Assembly: GCA_025617745.1 (NCBI GenBank)
Contig: CM046853.1
Location: 17,341,174-17,405,173 of the forward strand
DNA: 64,000 nucleotides
Source of the DNA: Heliocidaris erythrogramma
Lineage: Eukaryota > Echinodermata > Echinoidea > Camarodonta > Echinometridae
Direction: 5' to 3'
Part shown: piece by piece, positions 22,630-36,871 of the stretch
How the letters are laid out: the number at the start of each line of letters is the position of its first letter
How positions within the stretch are numbered: the stretch's first letter is position 1
The notes under the pieces: generated by a model
The model's input: the letters and a program-made list of their open reading frames with translations, nothing else
Told to the model about the DNA's origin: nothing
Database searches by the model: none
Program-made: the position numbers and the translations under genes

Positions 22630-25600
22630 TATGTACACAAGTGGATAGTGTTCTTGGGTGCTGAATGGAAATTGTACATCTATCCATCATTTTCCTCTTT
22701 GATTAATGGCTGCCGTTTATATCTCAGCAAGTCATTAATCATGAGGCACCATGGAAGTTATAGCATAGCATGGCACTGGCAATGCCAGAAGAGGTGACCA
22801 CTGACTGATACACAATGCCAAGAGTAGAGATTAATGGCTTTGATGATGTGATGCCTCTGGAATGCAGACAAGTGGTTGCTACATGTCATACAGTTTAATA
22901 CTATCAGCAATCTTGACCATACAGTCATGTAGTAAAGAAATGTATACCATGCTTTATGGAAAGTGGAAACCTATTTGTAGAATATTAGTCTTCTGAAGAG
23001 GCCTTCCATCCCCGATAGGCCTGCATCTGAATGCTGTACATTTATTGTAGGCCAGTAGATTTACCAATGTGATTTTCATCATAATTTGTAGACTCCAGAA
23101 CTCTCTTTTGGTCACTGATGTTATCTTTTGCTGCCTTTTGAGGTCATATTCGTGAGTGTCCCTGCTGGTTGGGTTAGACAGTATGACATCCATCATCACT
23201 CAGTACCCCTGCAGTGTTTACTATAGAAATACAAATGGAGGCCATGGCCTGATGCTATGAAATCTATTTCTGAAGAGAAATGCCTATAAATGTTGCTGTA
23301 CTGTGTGTGTTACAGGACTGTAGAATCACTGTAGAACTAAACAGAAAATTTCTGACTTTGTTTTTCTTTTCAAGTGTAGGCCTACTTTTTGGAATATGTA
23401 ATCGACATGTATTGACAATCTTATCGTTAATACCTGCGCACTGGTACCATACATGTACAAAACTGTGTGTTGGTACTTTTGTAGGCTTCACTGGATGTAT
23501 TGTTCCCTTCTCAACAGTTACTCTATGCCACTCTAGTCATTTTGTGAATCTCTCATGCATGACCATTGTGTAGATTCAATCCAGTGGGTCAGGCGCCTGT
23601 TGAGAATTTGAATAAGGCCAAGGGGGATTTATTTGAGCAAGGAAATGGTTGCATTTCAAACAAAGTTTGGTAACACAAGTTGTAAAGTGGCTATCTATTG
23701 TTTTGCAAATAGAAAATGCTAGAGATTTACAAGAATTACCACACTACTTTTATCCTTTCATTTGACATTGTTGTAGATGTTGCGTGTGCTGCAAGATGAT
23801 CAGATGAGAACAAAGGGCCTGCTCCTAAAGGATGTATTCATTCACTTCTGTACTTCTCTTACATGTATAATAACTGTCTGTGTTACATATTACAGACAAG
23901 AATGACCATTACACAAAAGAAACCCAATAATGTTTTCTGTAAAAATAGAAAAAATATTCTGAAGTTTAAAAAAAGAAAATTGCAAGGCATTCTATTTTGG
24001 TTTAGGGTTTTTTTGTGTGTGACTTTAGTTTATCCTGTAAGACATTTTCAAGAGCAAGGCTATCAGTGCTTTTGTGTAGGCCTATATGTACATGTATGTA
24101 TAGCATTATTAGTTCAACACATCTTTAACATACATGTACAAAGATTAACTTCAGATACCATATTCGTGAGATTTTGCCTTTTGTATCATACACCTATGTA
24201 GGCCTACTTATACTATGCTTATACATTTGCATGGCCATCTACAGTTCTTTAGTGTAAGGTTATCAGATTGATAGGATTCCCTTTAGATGGTGAATCAGTA
24301 ATATCCTGTATATTCTTCAAATCCTGTATCCTTCAAATTCCATACCCTCCAATCATGAGTAATTCGGCATCGGATAACATCATCTACCATGTACAATGGC
24401 AACTTTGGGTCAAAGATCACATATTTGCGGTTTCTGTAAGCATTTGTGGGTGCATTGTGTGTATATACATGTAGAGTAAAACATATACTTCTGACAAGGA
24501 ACAACGCAGTCATGCAGATTTGGTAACTTGTAGGGCAGAAGAAAGATTTTGTTACCATTTTGAACACTAACAAATAAAATGTTATCATAATGTACATGTA
24601 AGTTCAGCTAATGGCGAATCCAGGCCATACAATCATGTAGGTCTATATAATAAACCATTGGTGATTTATTATATTTAATCTGATTTCGTCTTGGAATGAG
24701 CTCTGCAAGCTTTACATACAAATATAACAATAAATAGATTTAAAAAAAAATAACACAATGACAAAATACAGCCTGTTCCTACATGTCATCATCATTTGGA
24801 TGTTTACCAGTAGGCAACTTTAATTTGTCTGATTGGACTGACACGTAGCTTATCCCTATTCTCTGGAGGCAGGGGAATAGTGGTATATGATAATCATCAT
24901 TAACACGATTTAACGTCACGAAGTCTGTGTTTGGAAGCTTTGTGTACTCAGTGGATGAAGAAGAATTATGTTGGAAATTGAAATCTCCTGGGGATGTGTC
25001 AATGGATATATCCTAAGTGTTAAAATATGTTACCACCCTTAACCTTCTTCTTTCTTCGACAACATATATCTTGTGGAAGTGATACTGGGCACGTTTAAAC
25101 TCATTATCTCCTAATCTAGGCCTATAAAGTGTTTTATATGATGAAAACAGAGTGCTTCATCAAGAAATTGTAAAGAACTGGGGTATTTTTGAAAATTTTA
25201 AATTGCAGTGCGAACAACTCGATTTTTGCTGATGTACCAGTACATTCCATGTACAAATTCATTGTTATTTTTGTTTATTTTTTCTACAACATGTATGCTC
25301 ATTGGGTTTTGTTATGTGAATTTGCAGACTACAGTATATTGTACATGTAGCTTGATGTATAAGTAGGGCCTACATATGCTTTATTGAATCCTGTGACACT
25401 GATAACTTATTCTTAAGTACTAACATGTAAGTAATGGTGATCTTTAAAAGCAGTAAGGACTGTGTAAAAAAAGATTACCATATCTAGTTCTTAGAAAATG
25501 AAATGAAAATAAAAAGGTGGCATTTGAAAATTTGTCAGCCTGCATGTGTAATGTACATGTACGTCTACACTTTGAAATCAATAATTGGCCATTTATAACA

Positions 25601-28600
25601 GACTTTATCAAGACTTTTCTGTATCAGTTTCACTTTAAAGCTGACTGTGAATGCAGTGTAAACACACCCTTCATGTATGACACATTCATTCTGTGGAACT
25701 CCTCAGGCTGTTTACACTGCTAGACTCTAATGGTGTCATGATATGAACTGCACTGTGAAGCCCTCTCACCCATCTTGCCTCCCTTTCGTGACAGGGGAAG
25801 AATTCATTAAAATAAAATTTTCAATTGAGGCTTCTCACCTGGAAGCTGTAGGAGCTGGAAATGAAATTGCTCAATTTGATGTCTTCTCATGTACTCTATA
25901 TTGCTCTTTAAATTTGCAGTGAGTAATTTGCATGACACAAGTGGTTAGCAAATATGAATTTTTTAGGGGTAAGGCAGGTATGAAGAAGGATTAGCAAGGG
26001 CCTATGACTAGGTGACTTGTGAGGATGCTTCAGGATGAAATTCAATCCAAAATGGACCAAAAGGAGTACCCCTATCTTAATCACAACTCATAGAACAAAA
26101 TAGATCACTTTACATGGAAGTTAAATTTTGCCTTGTTAAAACTGCATAGTTTTAAGAAATCAGGATGTAGGATACTACAATTAACATTTGCAATGTGCTT
26201 TGGTTTTCAGATGGTTTTATTTTTGTGTCCAGTACATGTTACTGTATGTCAATTTTTAATATCTAGTTGTACATAATGTATGTATCATCATTGTGATTAT
26301 ATTCTTATATTTATGTGAATAGCTATTATATACATGTAGGCCTAAATGTGTACTACTTGGGCATGTATTTTATTGCAATGAAGCAATGTGTGTGAAGTTT
26401 TTGTCATCATATTTTATCATTATGAGTGCAGTGATACATGTAAGTAGAGGGTGCAGGCTCATCTATTTTTGGTTTGACAAGGAGCATTTGTGTGCTTGTT
26501 CAGTGTTCAGTTTCTCCCAAGACGTAGTGAGTGATGTCATCACTTGTGGTCGATCACAAATATCTCAATCTGGGTCAAACTTGTGTCATGTTAAAAGTAA
26601 TGTTCAGAATCAAATATTTGCAGGATTATGTCATTATATCTTGCCCACACAAGTGTAGGTTGTTCCGCAAAAACAAAGAATTGGATCAGAAAAATAAGTT
26701 ATGGCATTGAAATTCAAGGGAGAATGAATGATTCTTCTTGCTTCATCTGCATTGTGTTGCAAACTTACAAAGTCTGCAAGTACAATTTTACAAGTACATA
26801 GTTAGTTTTTGCTGTAATATTTCACTTATCTGGATTCTGGAATAAGGATTCTAGAGTTATTTTCGCCACTACTCCATTTAAGGGCTACCATTTTGAAGAA
26901 GCCACCCAAAATTATGATATTTTGACTGCTTTTTTTTTCTTCTGACAATGGGTATGGTTAGGGGATCAATTCCAATTTTGTGCTTTTTTTATGGAATATT
27001 AAGGCTACAACTACATGTACACCTTTTGTTGTAAAATGGGAAGTTTTCTTAATAATCCTTGAAGGGTTTATTATGCTCCTGGTAATCTAGCAAGTGACAA
27101 TTATTGGTAATTTTACCATATTGCCATAGTAGGACCATGATGTGCATACATGTGTGGGCCTTCATGTATGCCACATGAATGGCCGAGGTCTACTTTTAGT
27201 ATGGGATAGTAATCAGCAGCTACCCCAGTGGGGTAAGATTGGTGGCAGCCTTGCTTTTGTCAATATTAGAATCATATTGAAAATAAATCAATCTGGAGCA
27301 CAGATGTTGATGATGGAAATGAATTGATGTAGGAATTTGTTTTACTCATTCCAATAGAGAATTTGAACTTGTATTCTTTTGTTTGAAAGTAATCATCTCA
27401 TTTCACCTTGGCATGACCCCTAGCCTGTGTGACCTCTCACCCTGCTGTTACCTTGGTTTCTGTGGCAAGTTTGAGTGATTTATCCTCCATGGAGACATAT
27501 CAGTAATATTACGACAGTTCACACACAAGGCAACTAGTGATATTACAAAAGCAGTATTTGAATTGCAGTTCCCATATCAAATACAATTGAAATTATTTTG
27601 CTGTACTACATGTATGTGTTTCAAGCTGATCTCAATGAGGAATTCATTGTGAAAGTACATGTAAGCCCCTAGAAAGTCTTGAGATTTCACACAGCAACAT
27701 GGGCAAGATTTAAAGAATGTTGACCTACATGTACATATACCTGTTTTAGGCCTACAATGTAGTTCTAATAAAATGAAATCAGTTTCATTAAAAAAATAAT
27801 CTGCTTCGTGCAGTCCGAAATGCAATCCTACATGTAGTAGTCCAACGGATTCGTTTGATGCATAAACTTTGTGTACGAGTGAATGGGTCTTACGTGATAC
27901 AGACTTTCCCCACGGCCGCCTGGTGGTGTATCCCTTTAAAAGCAGTTCTTTTTTTTGTGTGTGCTAAAGTTCATTCTGTCTGTTTGATCATACATGTACT
28001 GGGAATGAAGACATACAGTATATGTAGTATATACATAGACACTGGCAGGATGTCAAAAAGCAATTCATACATGTGTAAAAACGATGAGAAAGAGCATTGC
28101 TGTGAGATGGTGAATAAACTTGATTTTCCAATAACCTTCATCATAAAACAAATCCAATGTGTGATTTCATGCCCAGAGTTTCTTTTTGATAGGTTGCCAC
28201 GCTGGCCCTCGCTTTTATTTCCCCAGTGTTTACTCTGCATACAAAATTACATGACTGGGAAGACGCAATGATCATCAGTGCAGTGTTGGAATTCAATTTT
28301 CTCAGTCAGCGTGAGATAAGCCCTATAGCTGATTGGCCTGCTAATATTGGCCAATATTATGATTATGAATTTTTCAGCTGCGGCCATGAGTTATTATTAA
28401 AATTGATGTTGAATAGGCCAACAATGTTATTCAATATAGTTTAGAGAATACAAACACGAAGATTTGCAATTAAAGAATTCTTGGGGAACAAAAATATGTG
28501 CAGGCATATAAGTCCACAGCATTCGTACTGACAATACCATTGATGGGTTCATTTGTTCATGAAGCTGTTTTAGCAGCCTGAACAAGAAGAAATGACTTGT

Positions 28601-28862
28601 GCTTTAATAAAGCGAAGAAAGGATCCACTATGCCTCCCTTAATGAATGTTTATTATCTGCCTGAGGAAAAATATAAGTTTATTATTTATCAACTGCAGTT
28701 ATATTGATAGTTTGTAGTTTGCAAATAATCGTTATTGATATTAATGATGTTATTTTTAGTGCACACATAACATTTTGTCAAAAAGTTGAATCATTGATTA
28801 ATCAGTCCCCTAGCCCCATCTCAAGATTTGAAGATTCTCTTGAGCGAAATCATATTCATATA
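22630..28862. other. Non-coding, no gene recognised
   Basis: AT-rich sequence with frequent ACATGTA and TAGGCCTA words (for example near 23377, 24077, 24196, 26336, 27747). Open frames up to about 138 codons (27855-28271) resemble no family I know and look like chance. Confidence 0.4.
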
Positions 28863-30173
28863 CAGTCAAACCTGTCTATAGCGGCCACCGAAGGGAAACG
28901 GAAAAAGTGGCCGCTATAGACAGGTGGCCGCTATCGACAGGTCGGCGGCCATTTTTATTTTTTTGCACATACACTGTTACACGCAACAAAGTTAGTGTGC
29001 ATGCATCCATATATATCACTTAGGAAAACAAGCTATAGATCAACAGATTTGACGTATAACATGTCATATGATATATAAATGCTAAAATAAGATGTTTTGC
29101 TGTCAAAAAATGAGTAAAACAATAGATATACGAGCAATCTGTGTAAAATGAATTTTCCCTCAAATTACCAAGTACGTACCACCCGCGGTAGACTGCTTTT
29201 CTTGATTTTTATAGTCTAAAAACGATGTCTAATCATGCTTTTGCTTCCTGTCAAAAAATTACAATAATAAGTTTATCTTTTGAATAAAATCGTGCAATCA
29301 ATTTTCATTCAATAAATATTTGCCTTTTGAATGGTTTAAAAGAAGTTTTAACTGTTTTTGAGAACAGGCGATAGAAGGTGCTCGCTTGCATTCGTCGAAA
29401 GTGCGAACGTCGACAATGGCCTGGATCGCCGGTGGACGATCCGATCGAGTCGAGTTTTCACGCCGTTTTTCAGCAGGACAATCTCTCGTACATGAAATCG
29501 TTATTATTGATCTTTAAAAAAAATAATACTTGGGTAGTATTTTATTATTTTCACTTTCTAAAAAAAATTACTCCTTTATTATTTTCTTCAAAAGTTTTAA
29601 CGCTTCAAATTTTTTTTTTATAAACCTTTAAAAAATAAAAAATTATATTGAAGTGTACGAGCCTGCGCTATTGCGCAATGGTGATCAATATCAATGCAAT
29701 GCCGACCGCTATAGCTTAGGAGAACAATACAACTAAAGTGCAGGGGATTGCAGCTGGATGGTGCGAAGATTACGTAAACGAACAATACTAGTGCTTAATT
29801 CTTACTAAAAAGATTTTTAATCTCTAATTAGTCGGCAATGTGGTGAAACTATTAGATCTTCATGGCCATTGTAGAATCTATTCACGACGTTTGTGGGAGA
29901 GTGTGACTGAGCTAGGACTCGGTAAACACATCGCGCCTATGGCAAAAACTACTTTTTTGTGCATGAAGCTACGGCTCGACTCGATAATAGTGGCCGCTAT
30001 ACGCGGTCAGATATTGTCCGAGGGATACATAATGGGTGGCCGCTGGCCGCGTTAGGCAGGTGACCGCTATATGCAGGGTCTACAACACAGTAATTTCCTG
30101 CGGGGGATTTTTTGGTGGCCGCTATAAGCAGGTGGCCGCTATAGACAGGTGGCCGCTAAGACAGGTTTGACTG
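28863..30173. mobile_element. Pogo/Tigger-like non-autonomous DNA transposon (1311 bp)
   Basis: The left end CAGTCAAACCTGTCTATAGC and the right end, read in reverse complement as CAGTCAAACCTGTCTTAGCG, form terminal inverted repeats with one indel, flanked by TA on both sides (28861-28862, 30174-30175). Subterminal regions hold repeated GTGGCCGCTAT words: three on the left and about six between 29990 and 30160. TA targets and this style of iterated end resemble pogo/Tigger members of Tc1/mariner, from recalled family features. Interior frames (29378-29623, 29840-30055) show no recognisable DDE transposase. Confidence 0.8.
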
Positions 30174-30589
30174 TATCTGCTGGCCAAGGCCACTAGAACG
30201 AGTGTGGCGATCTGAATCGCACACTACCACTGACTCATTTCATCGTTTCTGCATTGGTAATATCAAATTTGTCATGGACTGGAGAATGAGAGAATTTAAT
30301 GAAGAGATGAAATTGCTTTGGGTAGTGCTTAGGGTTACGGAGTGGTGCTCAAGCTTGAATTCCAGCCAATTCTGCGTAAGTTGCGATTCTAGATATTTCT
30401 TTCGGTCTAGCATGTCCTGTCAGTATTACGTTTGTACATTCTGTGAAATTGGAGGGAAAAAGGTGATATAGAACTTTGATATAAGTACGTACTACACACA
30501 TTTTAAGAAAAAGTGAGATTTTGCATTATTGTTTGCCTGTTTACTTGTGGGATATGAAACCACTTTCCCCCTTACATCAGCTGACCCAT

Positions 30590-30925
30590 GCGTACAAGAA
30601 GTGCACAGAAAAGAATTGCGGGGTTCGAATCCCACCGCAGCACTAGCGTCCTTGGCAAGACGTTAATCTACATTTGCCACTCTCCACCCAGGTGTTAAAT
30701 GGGTACCCGGTAGGATGCGAAAGTTAATGTCGTTTGTTTAGCAATTTGAGCGTCACTGTACTGCTCTTGCTGGAATACTCCACAGGGAGCGGATAAAGTG
30801 CACACATTGTGTGCGGGCATGTCAGAATCCGATGACCGGGGTAATAATATATCTGTAAAGCGCTTAGAAACACAACTATTGATGTATTAGGTGCTATATA
30901 AAAAGCGGAATATTATTATTATATT
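30590..30925 (+). mobile_element. tRNA-derived SINE (copy 1)
   Basis: A pol III B-box GGTTCGAATCC lies at 30622-30632. Next come the body words CTTGGCAAGACGTTAATC and CACCCAGGTGTTAAATGGG plus TACCCGGTAGGATG, and a 3' part with TGTAAAGCGCTTAGA and GCTATATAAAAAGCGG before an ATT-type tail. The A-box side is eroded. A second, 5'-truncated relative lies at 56568-56777. Confidence 0.85.
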
Positions 30926-33900
30926 ATAGAGAGAAATACACTTATTAGTGAGATTTGAATCATGAATCAAGAGTCTCACTAATTAGTGAAATTCTTTTGT
31001 CAACACAAAAACAATGAATGCTAGTTTTAATAAAACAAATAATTTTTCCAAAAATCTTACTGTTTTGTGAGTTAGCAGCCCTACTGTTAAATAATTTGTT
31101 TGAATTATGGACCAACTGCAAGAATCAATACAGTGTTGATCATGTGTGATGACACTTACTCAGTCCCATACACACATTTTTGTGTCAGGGTGGTTACTTG
31201 ATGTCAAGTGGTTTAGACCTCGGCAAGGGGTTCCCTCTGGCACTATGAATTAATGCATGAGGTCCAGTCATGCATACTTTGACCGCTATGCTCTCGGCAA
31301 GATGGATGAACACAACAATTGGAATTAGTGCTTAATCATGACATCACTTGATGGCATTCGTACATGTACATGGATGACTGATAGATTTCATAACCAAGGA
31401 AAAGAAAAACCCCAAAACAAAAACAACAAAATCAACTGTTCAAATTTTATTATCCACACAGACCTGTATGGTTTAAAATTGCCATGCTATTTTTGACTCA
31501 TACCAGGTACTGTTTTTCATGGTACTAATATAATTGAGTCCTACTTGACCTGTATTGTAAAGAAATTGATGTTATTGTCTTTTTATTTCTGACTATTCAC
31601 AAAGATTTATTCTTCTAAATCTTTTACTTTTGATTTGCTCATTATGCTGTCATGATTATGTACTGGCAGTTGTGCGGAAACTAAGGATAGATCAAAATAT
31701 TTACTCATGATTACACATCTAATATTTCCAGGATATTTGTATTTTGTATCCCCTGCTGGTCATGGATAATAACTATTGTTGCTATTAATCAAGCCTGAAA
31801 TTCTGATATGCTTTCCAAAAGGAAAACAGCTTTACAACGTCGTGACAATATATTTATTCCCTCATCCGCCATGGTCTGTACTTTTATCCCCCAGTGGCCA
31901 TGTTTGTGCTCTTTGGTGAATCACCTGAGTGCTTATAAAATCTCCCAATTCTCATGTGAGCCAAAAATCTGAATGAATGAGCTGAACAAAGTCCTGGAGC
32001 ATGGAATGACAGAAGTATTTTTAGTGCTGCCCTTTTGCATGTATTTATCACATCTTTTAATCTGTATGACAAAGCTGCAACATCCTGCCTTTTGCTTGCC
32101 AACCTTCATAATATCAGAGGTATTTGGGGACTAACCTCACCAATTTAGCACAATTAGAACCTCAATGCCTTTATTTGTTAATTACTGTGTCATTGTATAC
32201 ACCCAAACTGAGAATAACTTTCATGGCATACATGTACATGTATATCATTTAAATCAATTTACATTTAAGCCCAAAATAATAGAATTGGATTAACATTACA
32301 TAAAGAATGAATGCGAATAAAGCTTACAGAATAACAAAGAAACAAGGTAAACTGTAAACAACTACAAGTACATGTAGGAAAAGAACATATCGTCTTTTTA
32401 AGAGTCAGAAGGGCATTTAATATGCTTTGACACAGAGTTGACACCCTTCTGGCTCTCACCAGACAAAATGGAAATCTGAGCTTGTAGGGCAAAAATGGCT
32501 TTCAAGTCCAAGGGAAGAGAACTTCTTTTAATCAAACACTATACATCAAATGGTTTCAGTATTTTTAGCTATCAAAGCATTTTATCATTGCCTGAATATT
32601 GTAATTAAAATAATGTAGATAGTTTTAATCATCTGAGGGAATATTTGAGCCAAGATAGCCACATGCCATTGTGTAAATCATTGCAAATAAAATGCCAAGA
32701 ACAATATTTTTTCAAACGAGACAGTGAGATGTAATTTCATATCTGAAAACATTTTGAAAGAGTTTCTCCAGTAAGCTTTTAGACCACATCCGAGTCCACA
32801 GCACAACATGCTCCTGTGGTTGTAGGCTTCTTGAACAGAACCACTCATATGGCAATTAGAGGTTGTTCTTGCTGGGGCGATGGGAATCGATTTTTCACCA
32901 GTGAGAGAGGCTGCAGAGTGTAGTATTTCATGCCTGGCAGAGAAAGGAGTAGAAAGTTAGGATACGAGCAGTAGCGGGAGGGATAACAGGACACCCTGAT
33001 ACACTCACTCACAGACTCTTAAAAGAGTTTCTCAGATTAAAGACAGCTTGGCGCATCTCCTTCAGGGCAAAATAACAAATTATATTTGCAGTTATCCATT
33101 TACATGAATATTAAAAGTAGGAGTACATGCATGAATATATACATATTATGAAATTGATAATTACATTTGATATCTCCTGAAAAACAATGCAGATTCTCAG
33201 GGAGGTTATAAAGCTCCAGAGCTCCTCAGGATATATGCATGTACGTATAACTCTGTGTGTTGTGAACTGAATACACTAGTGGAAGCATACATCTAGGCAA
33301 ATACAGCACACTTGCCTCTAAGTACATATTGACACCAATATATTTGATTGGAGAGTGGAAAATAGAAATATATGTTAATGACTTCACATGGAGTAATCCA
33401 TTTCATCCTACTCAAGGGACTCCTTCACCCTACATATTTTCTGAGAAACTCACAAAACTGATGGATGGGACACTCATCGTCTTCAAATTTATGCCCTGTG
33501 CCTCAACACTTGCAATGGCATGTCAGTGAGGCATGACTCTGGTTTATGATACCCTTTTTCACCACTTGGAGTGTGATGCATATTTTCTAAAGTGGAAGGT
33601 CTTCATGTCCCCATGCCACTGTATGTAAACATTGAATACAGCACTTAAACAACAAATTCTAGTGATGTTGGAAAACAAGCAAGCATGTTTAATATCTCAT
33701 GTCATAATGTAGGCCCTCTATGTAATTATGATATTACATTTGGTCTGCTGAATGCCAGAAACTCATATCCTTTGATATAGAGTTACAGCCCTTCTTCCTC
33801 TCAACAGACAATTTTATTATAATGTTTATTTGTGAAATATGGTCCTTATTGATATGCCTCATCAATATACATTGTACTCACATGTGTACATGTACATGTA

Positions 33901-34267
33901 CCTGCAGTTACCTTTTTGGATGTGTACTTGTACATGTTTACATTACATTTTCAAGCCAATCAACTCTTATGGAAAACGTTTGTTCAAAAATTGATGTCTT
34001 TGCTGAAATAAAGGTATCCTGCCATAACTTGGTTTTATTCCCATTTTATAACCACTGTAATAAAGACAAAAGATGAAAGACTGATGAAGGTAAGGGGGGA
34101 TATTACATGTAGCTACAGTTCTATGTTTATACTACGTGCTGCTGTGCAATTTTGTAGAAATTGGTTCAAAGTACAGTGTACATTATACATAATTACATGT
34201 ATATTTGTACATGTACCGGTACATACATACACATGTATGAGATAAGCACACATATCTGTCTTATATG
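30926..34267. other. Non-coding, no gene recognised
   Basis: AT-rich sequence with short unconserved frames. Just before the MITE, 34211-34224 is a 14-bp palindrome ATGTACCGGTACAT inside a run of ACATGTA words. Confidence 0.4.
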
Positions 34268-34439
34268 GGGTGTTGCAAGAAAGTTGCGATTGATTGCAAG
34301 TTGCAACTGATCGGTACTGACCAGTCAAAATCATTGTTGCAAGGGCATCTTCTTGAATGGGCAGACCCTGAACCATTCAGAATGGTTGTTTTAATTTGCT
34401 TTACAATTTGCAATTGATTGCAACTTTCTTGCAACACCC
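34268..34439. mobile_element. Small MITE (172 bp)
   Basis: The left end GGGTGTTGCAAGAAAGTTGC is matched exactly in reverse complement by the right end GCAACTTTCTTGCAACACCC. GATTGCAA/TTGCAAT words recur inside both ends. A TA-containing target duplication is possible but not clean. No coding capacity. Confidence 0.75.
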
Positions 34440-36837
34440 TATTAGGTGCACAATACAATCAAGAATCTACATGAATCCAAAAGTTACATATAATCAACAA
34501 AAACTGACAATAATTATCAGTTGTAGGTGTTTTTCATCACAAACAGAATAGGCTTACAGTCTACAACGAGTAGTCCTAAATAATTTGAATTTACACTGTG
34601 GCGACAACGAAAGCATCATACACGTGTACTTGACGGCCTACATGTAGTTGGAAGGATCTGTGCCTCCTGAACAGACTATACTGTAGTGTAGTCTGGGAGA
34701 TGAGAGAGAAGCTGTTGTGATAGTGATAGAGATAGTTTTCAAGCTGCCATGAATCAAGTGTTTATTACATTAGAGCTTTTAGCAAGTTTGAAGAGGTGTC
34801 GGTTACTGTGTCTTCAGGACAGATGCAGGAAGGGATATCTGTTGGGGAGATTCCTCATTTGGGACCCTTCTTTCAGGCCCTCCATAACTCTGTTACAAGG
34901 GCTCCCTGCGATCCAACTAATGCTGAATGATGGTTGGTTATTGAAATAATATAGTGCAGCAGATCTGCTACATTCTTGGAATGTATTCTTTTTCGAAGGC
35001 ATTCTTTTTCGAAGGCATTCTTCTACACCTTACATGCAGATGCATACACAAACCATGGTACTAGTACTACCAGGGTGCTACTGTTAGTGTTGGTAGCTTC
35101 AGTCATATGATACGATATACACTGAAATATTGTCACATTTTTTATTTTGCTAGTAGATTGTGATAAATTTTGAAAGGAGACATTTATTTAGCAGAAAATA
35201 ATCCACTACACTTGAGTGCTTTCATGCATTTCTTGTCTGCTTCACAGCTACTGAGAAGAATAGAATACCCTTGCACAAGTTGGTAAGGGGATTAATGGGT
35301 AACCTTTAACAAGACTTCAGCTAAACCAATATTATGCTTAGATGGGACCTCCAAGCCTTTGCACAAATCAATATTGAATGGGAAATCACAAGGAGAATAA
35401 GGGTGGTGGCTTCAATAGAAAACACAGTGAAGGTAATTGAAATTGCAGTTTGCCAACGTTGCTATATTTTATGGGAGCTTTGCGAGTGATATTCTTATCG
35501 ATAATGATTCTGTAGGGAGTTTATGAGGATGATTCTTTTAAGCAAATAGACAGATTACAGAATATTTTAGATGTACCTACAATTCATTTCAAGTGTAGAT
35601 AATTCCCCAGAGGATATTAAACATTATTTGGGATACAAAGTACATATATTTACATGCTGTCTTGCTGTAAAAGAGAATAAAGTAGTACACTTTCATTCCA
35701 GATGGCCCCTTAAATCAATGCGCTCTTAATGTCAGCTCCCAGCTTAATGATCGCTGTTTTCCCTCAAGATGCGGAAGAATAAATGGAAGAGAGGTTGATG
35801 TCAGGGGTGGTACTTCAGTAGTGTAGTATTGCTGCTCTTAAATCATTTGAGAACATGGAACTAAACCATTGAAGTGTTATAAAAGATGTACCTGTTCTAA
35901 CCACACAGCAATTTGTATTTGTTTGGCCTTGCAAGCTGTTACTGTACCTGTACTGCATGTTTCACACCTCCTGGGTGAAGATGCATAATGGGGACATGTT
36001 CGCTGTACAGTCATTTAATTACGACACACATACATGTAAATGAAAGCTCTAGAGTAATTGTAATTTGTAAACAGATCAATCAATTCTGTTGGGTTCTACA
36101 TGTGTACTGTGTAAGTTGCTGTCTACTTTCATGCATGAAACATGGCATGTGTTATAATAGAAGGAAGAGAATTCTTAACCTTTATGACTACTGAATTCTG
36201 TAACTCGCTTAGGCCATATACAGGGACAACACGATTCCGGTAGGCAATGGGTTAATTTTTTTATGCATGATGATTTATAGTTATTATTGGCTAACTGCTA
36301 TATTGACATATTTTATCAAAGGATACTCCTTATACCCTAAAACACAAACAAATATGTCAACTTGTAGTGGAAAGTATACCCATAATGTAGATTGTAATGC
36401 TCTGACTGATATGTTCTCATGTTGTTAAACTGTAGGTTAATATGATGGACGACCCGTAATGAATTGCTCGATTTTGATTCAGTTCAGGAACTTTGAATAC
36501 TGTGATAAAGTTTGAGGTGAAGTACATGTAGGCTTAATTACACTCCATATTTCAGTTTCACTTCAAAGGCTAACATAATTTTTTTTTTTTTAATGTTTGA
36601 AAATTTCTATTCCCTGTTTCTTGTCTGTGTAATTGGTGAAAAGTTTTGTGCTAGGGAATCTAACATGGACTTCCGTAATGGTTGAGTACTGGTAGGCCTT
36701 TATTTTAGTTATCTCATTCAGTGTAAACAATATAGTTGATGCTGCATGTAGCTTTAAATAGAACATCTCACCTTCAGACCTTTTGATGTTTGGAATCATT
36801 TTTGTGTCTGAACCTGGATTTCAGCCAGACTCTATTT

Positions 36838-36871
<34 letters not shown>

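Noticed and set aside
27855-28271. 138-codon plus-strand frame
   Set aside because: No domain, no splice context and low-complexity composition; consistent with a chance frame.
30615-30640. Possible tRNA gene (GGTTCGAATCC B-box)
   Set aside because: No acceptor stem, D-arm or A-box can be formed; it is the head of a SINE.
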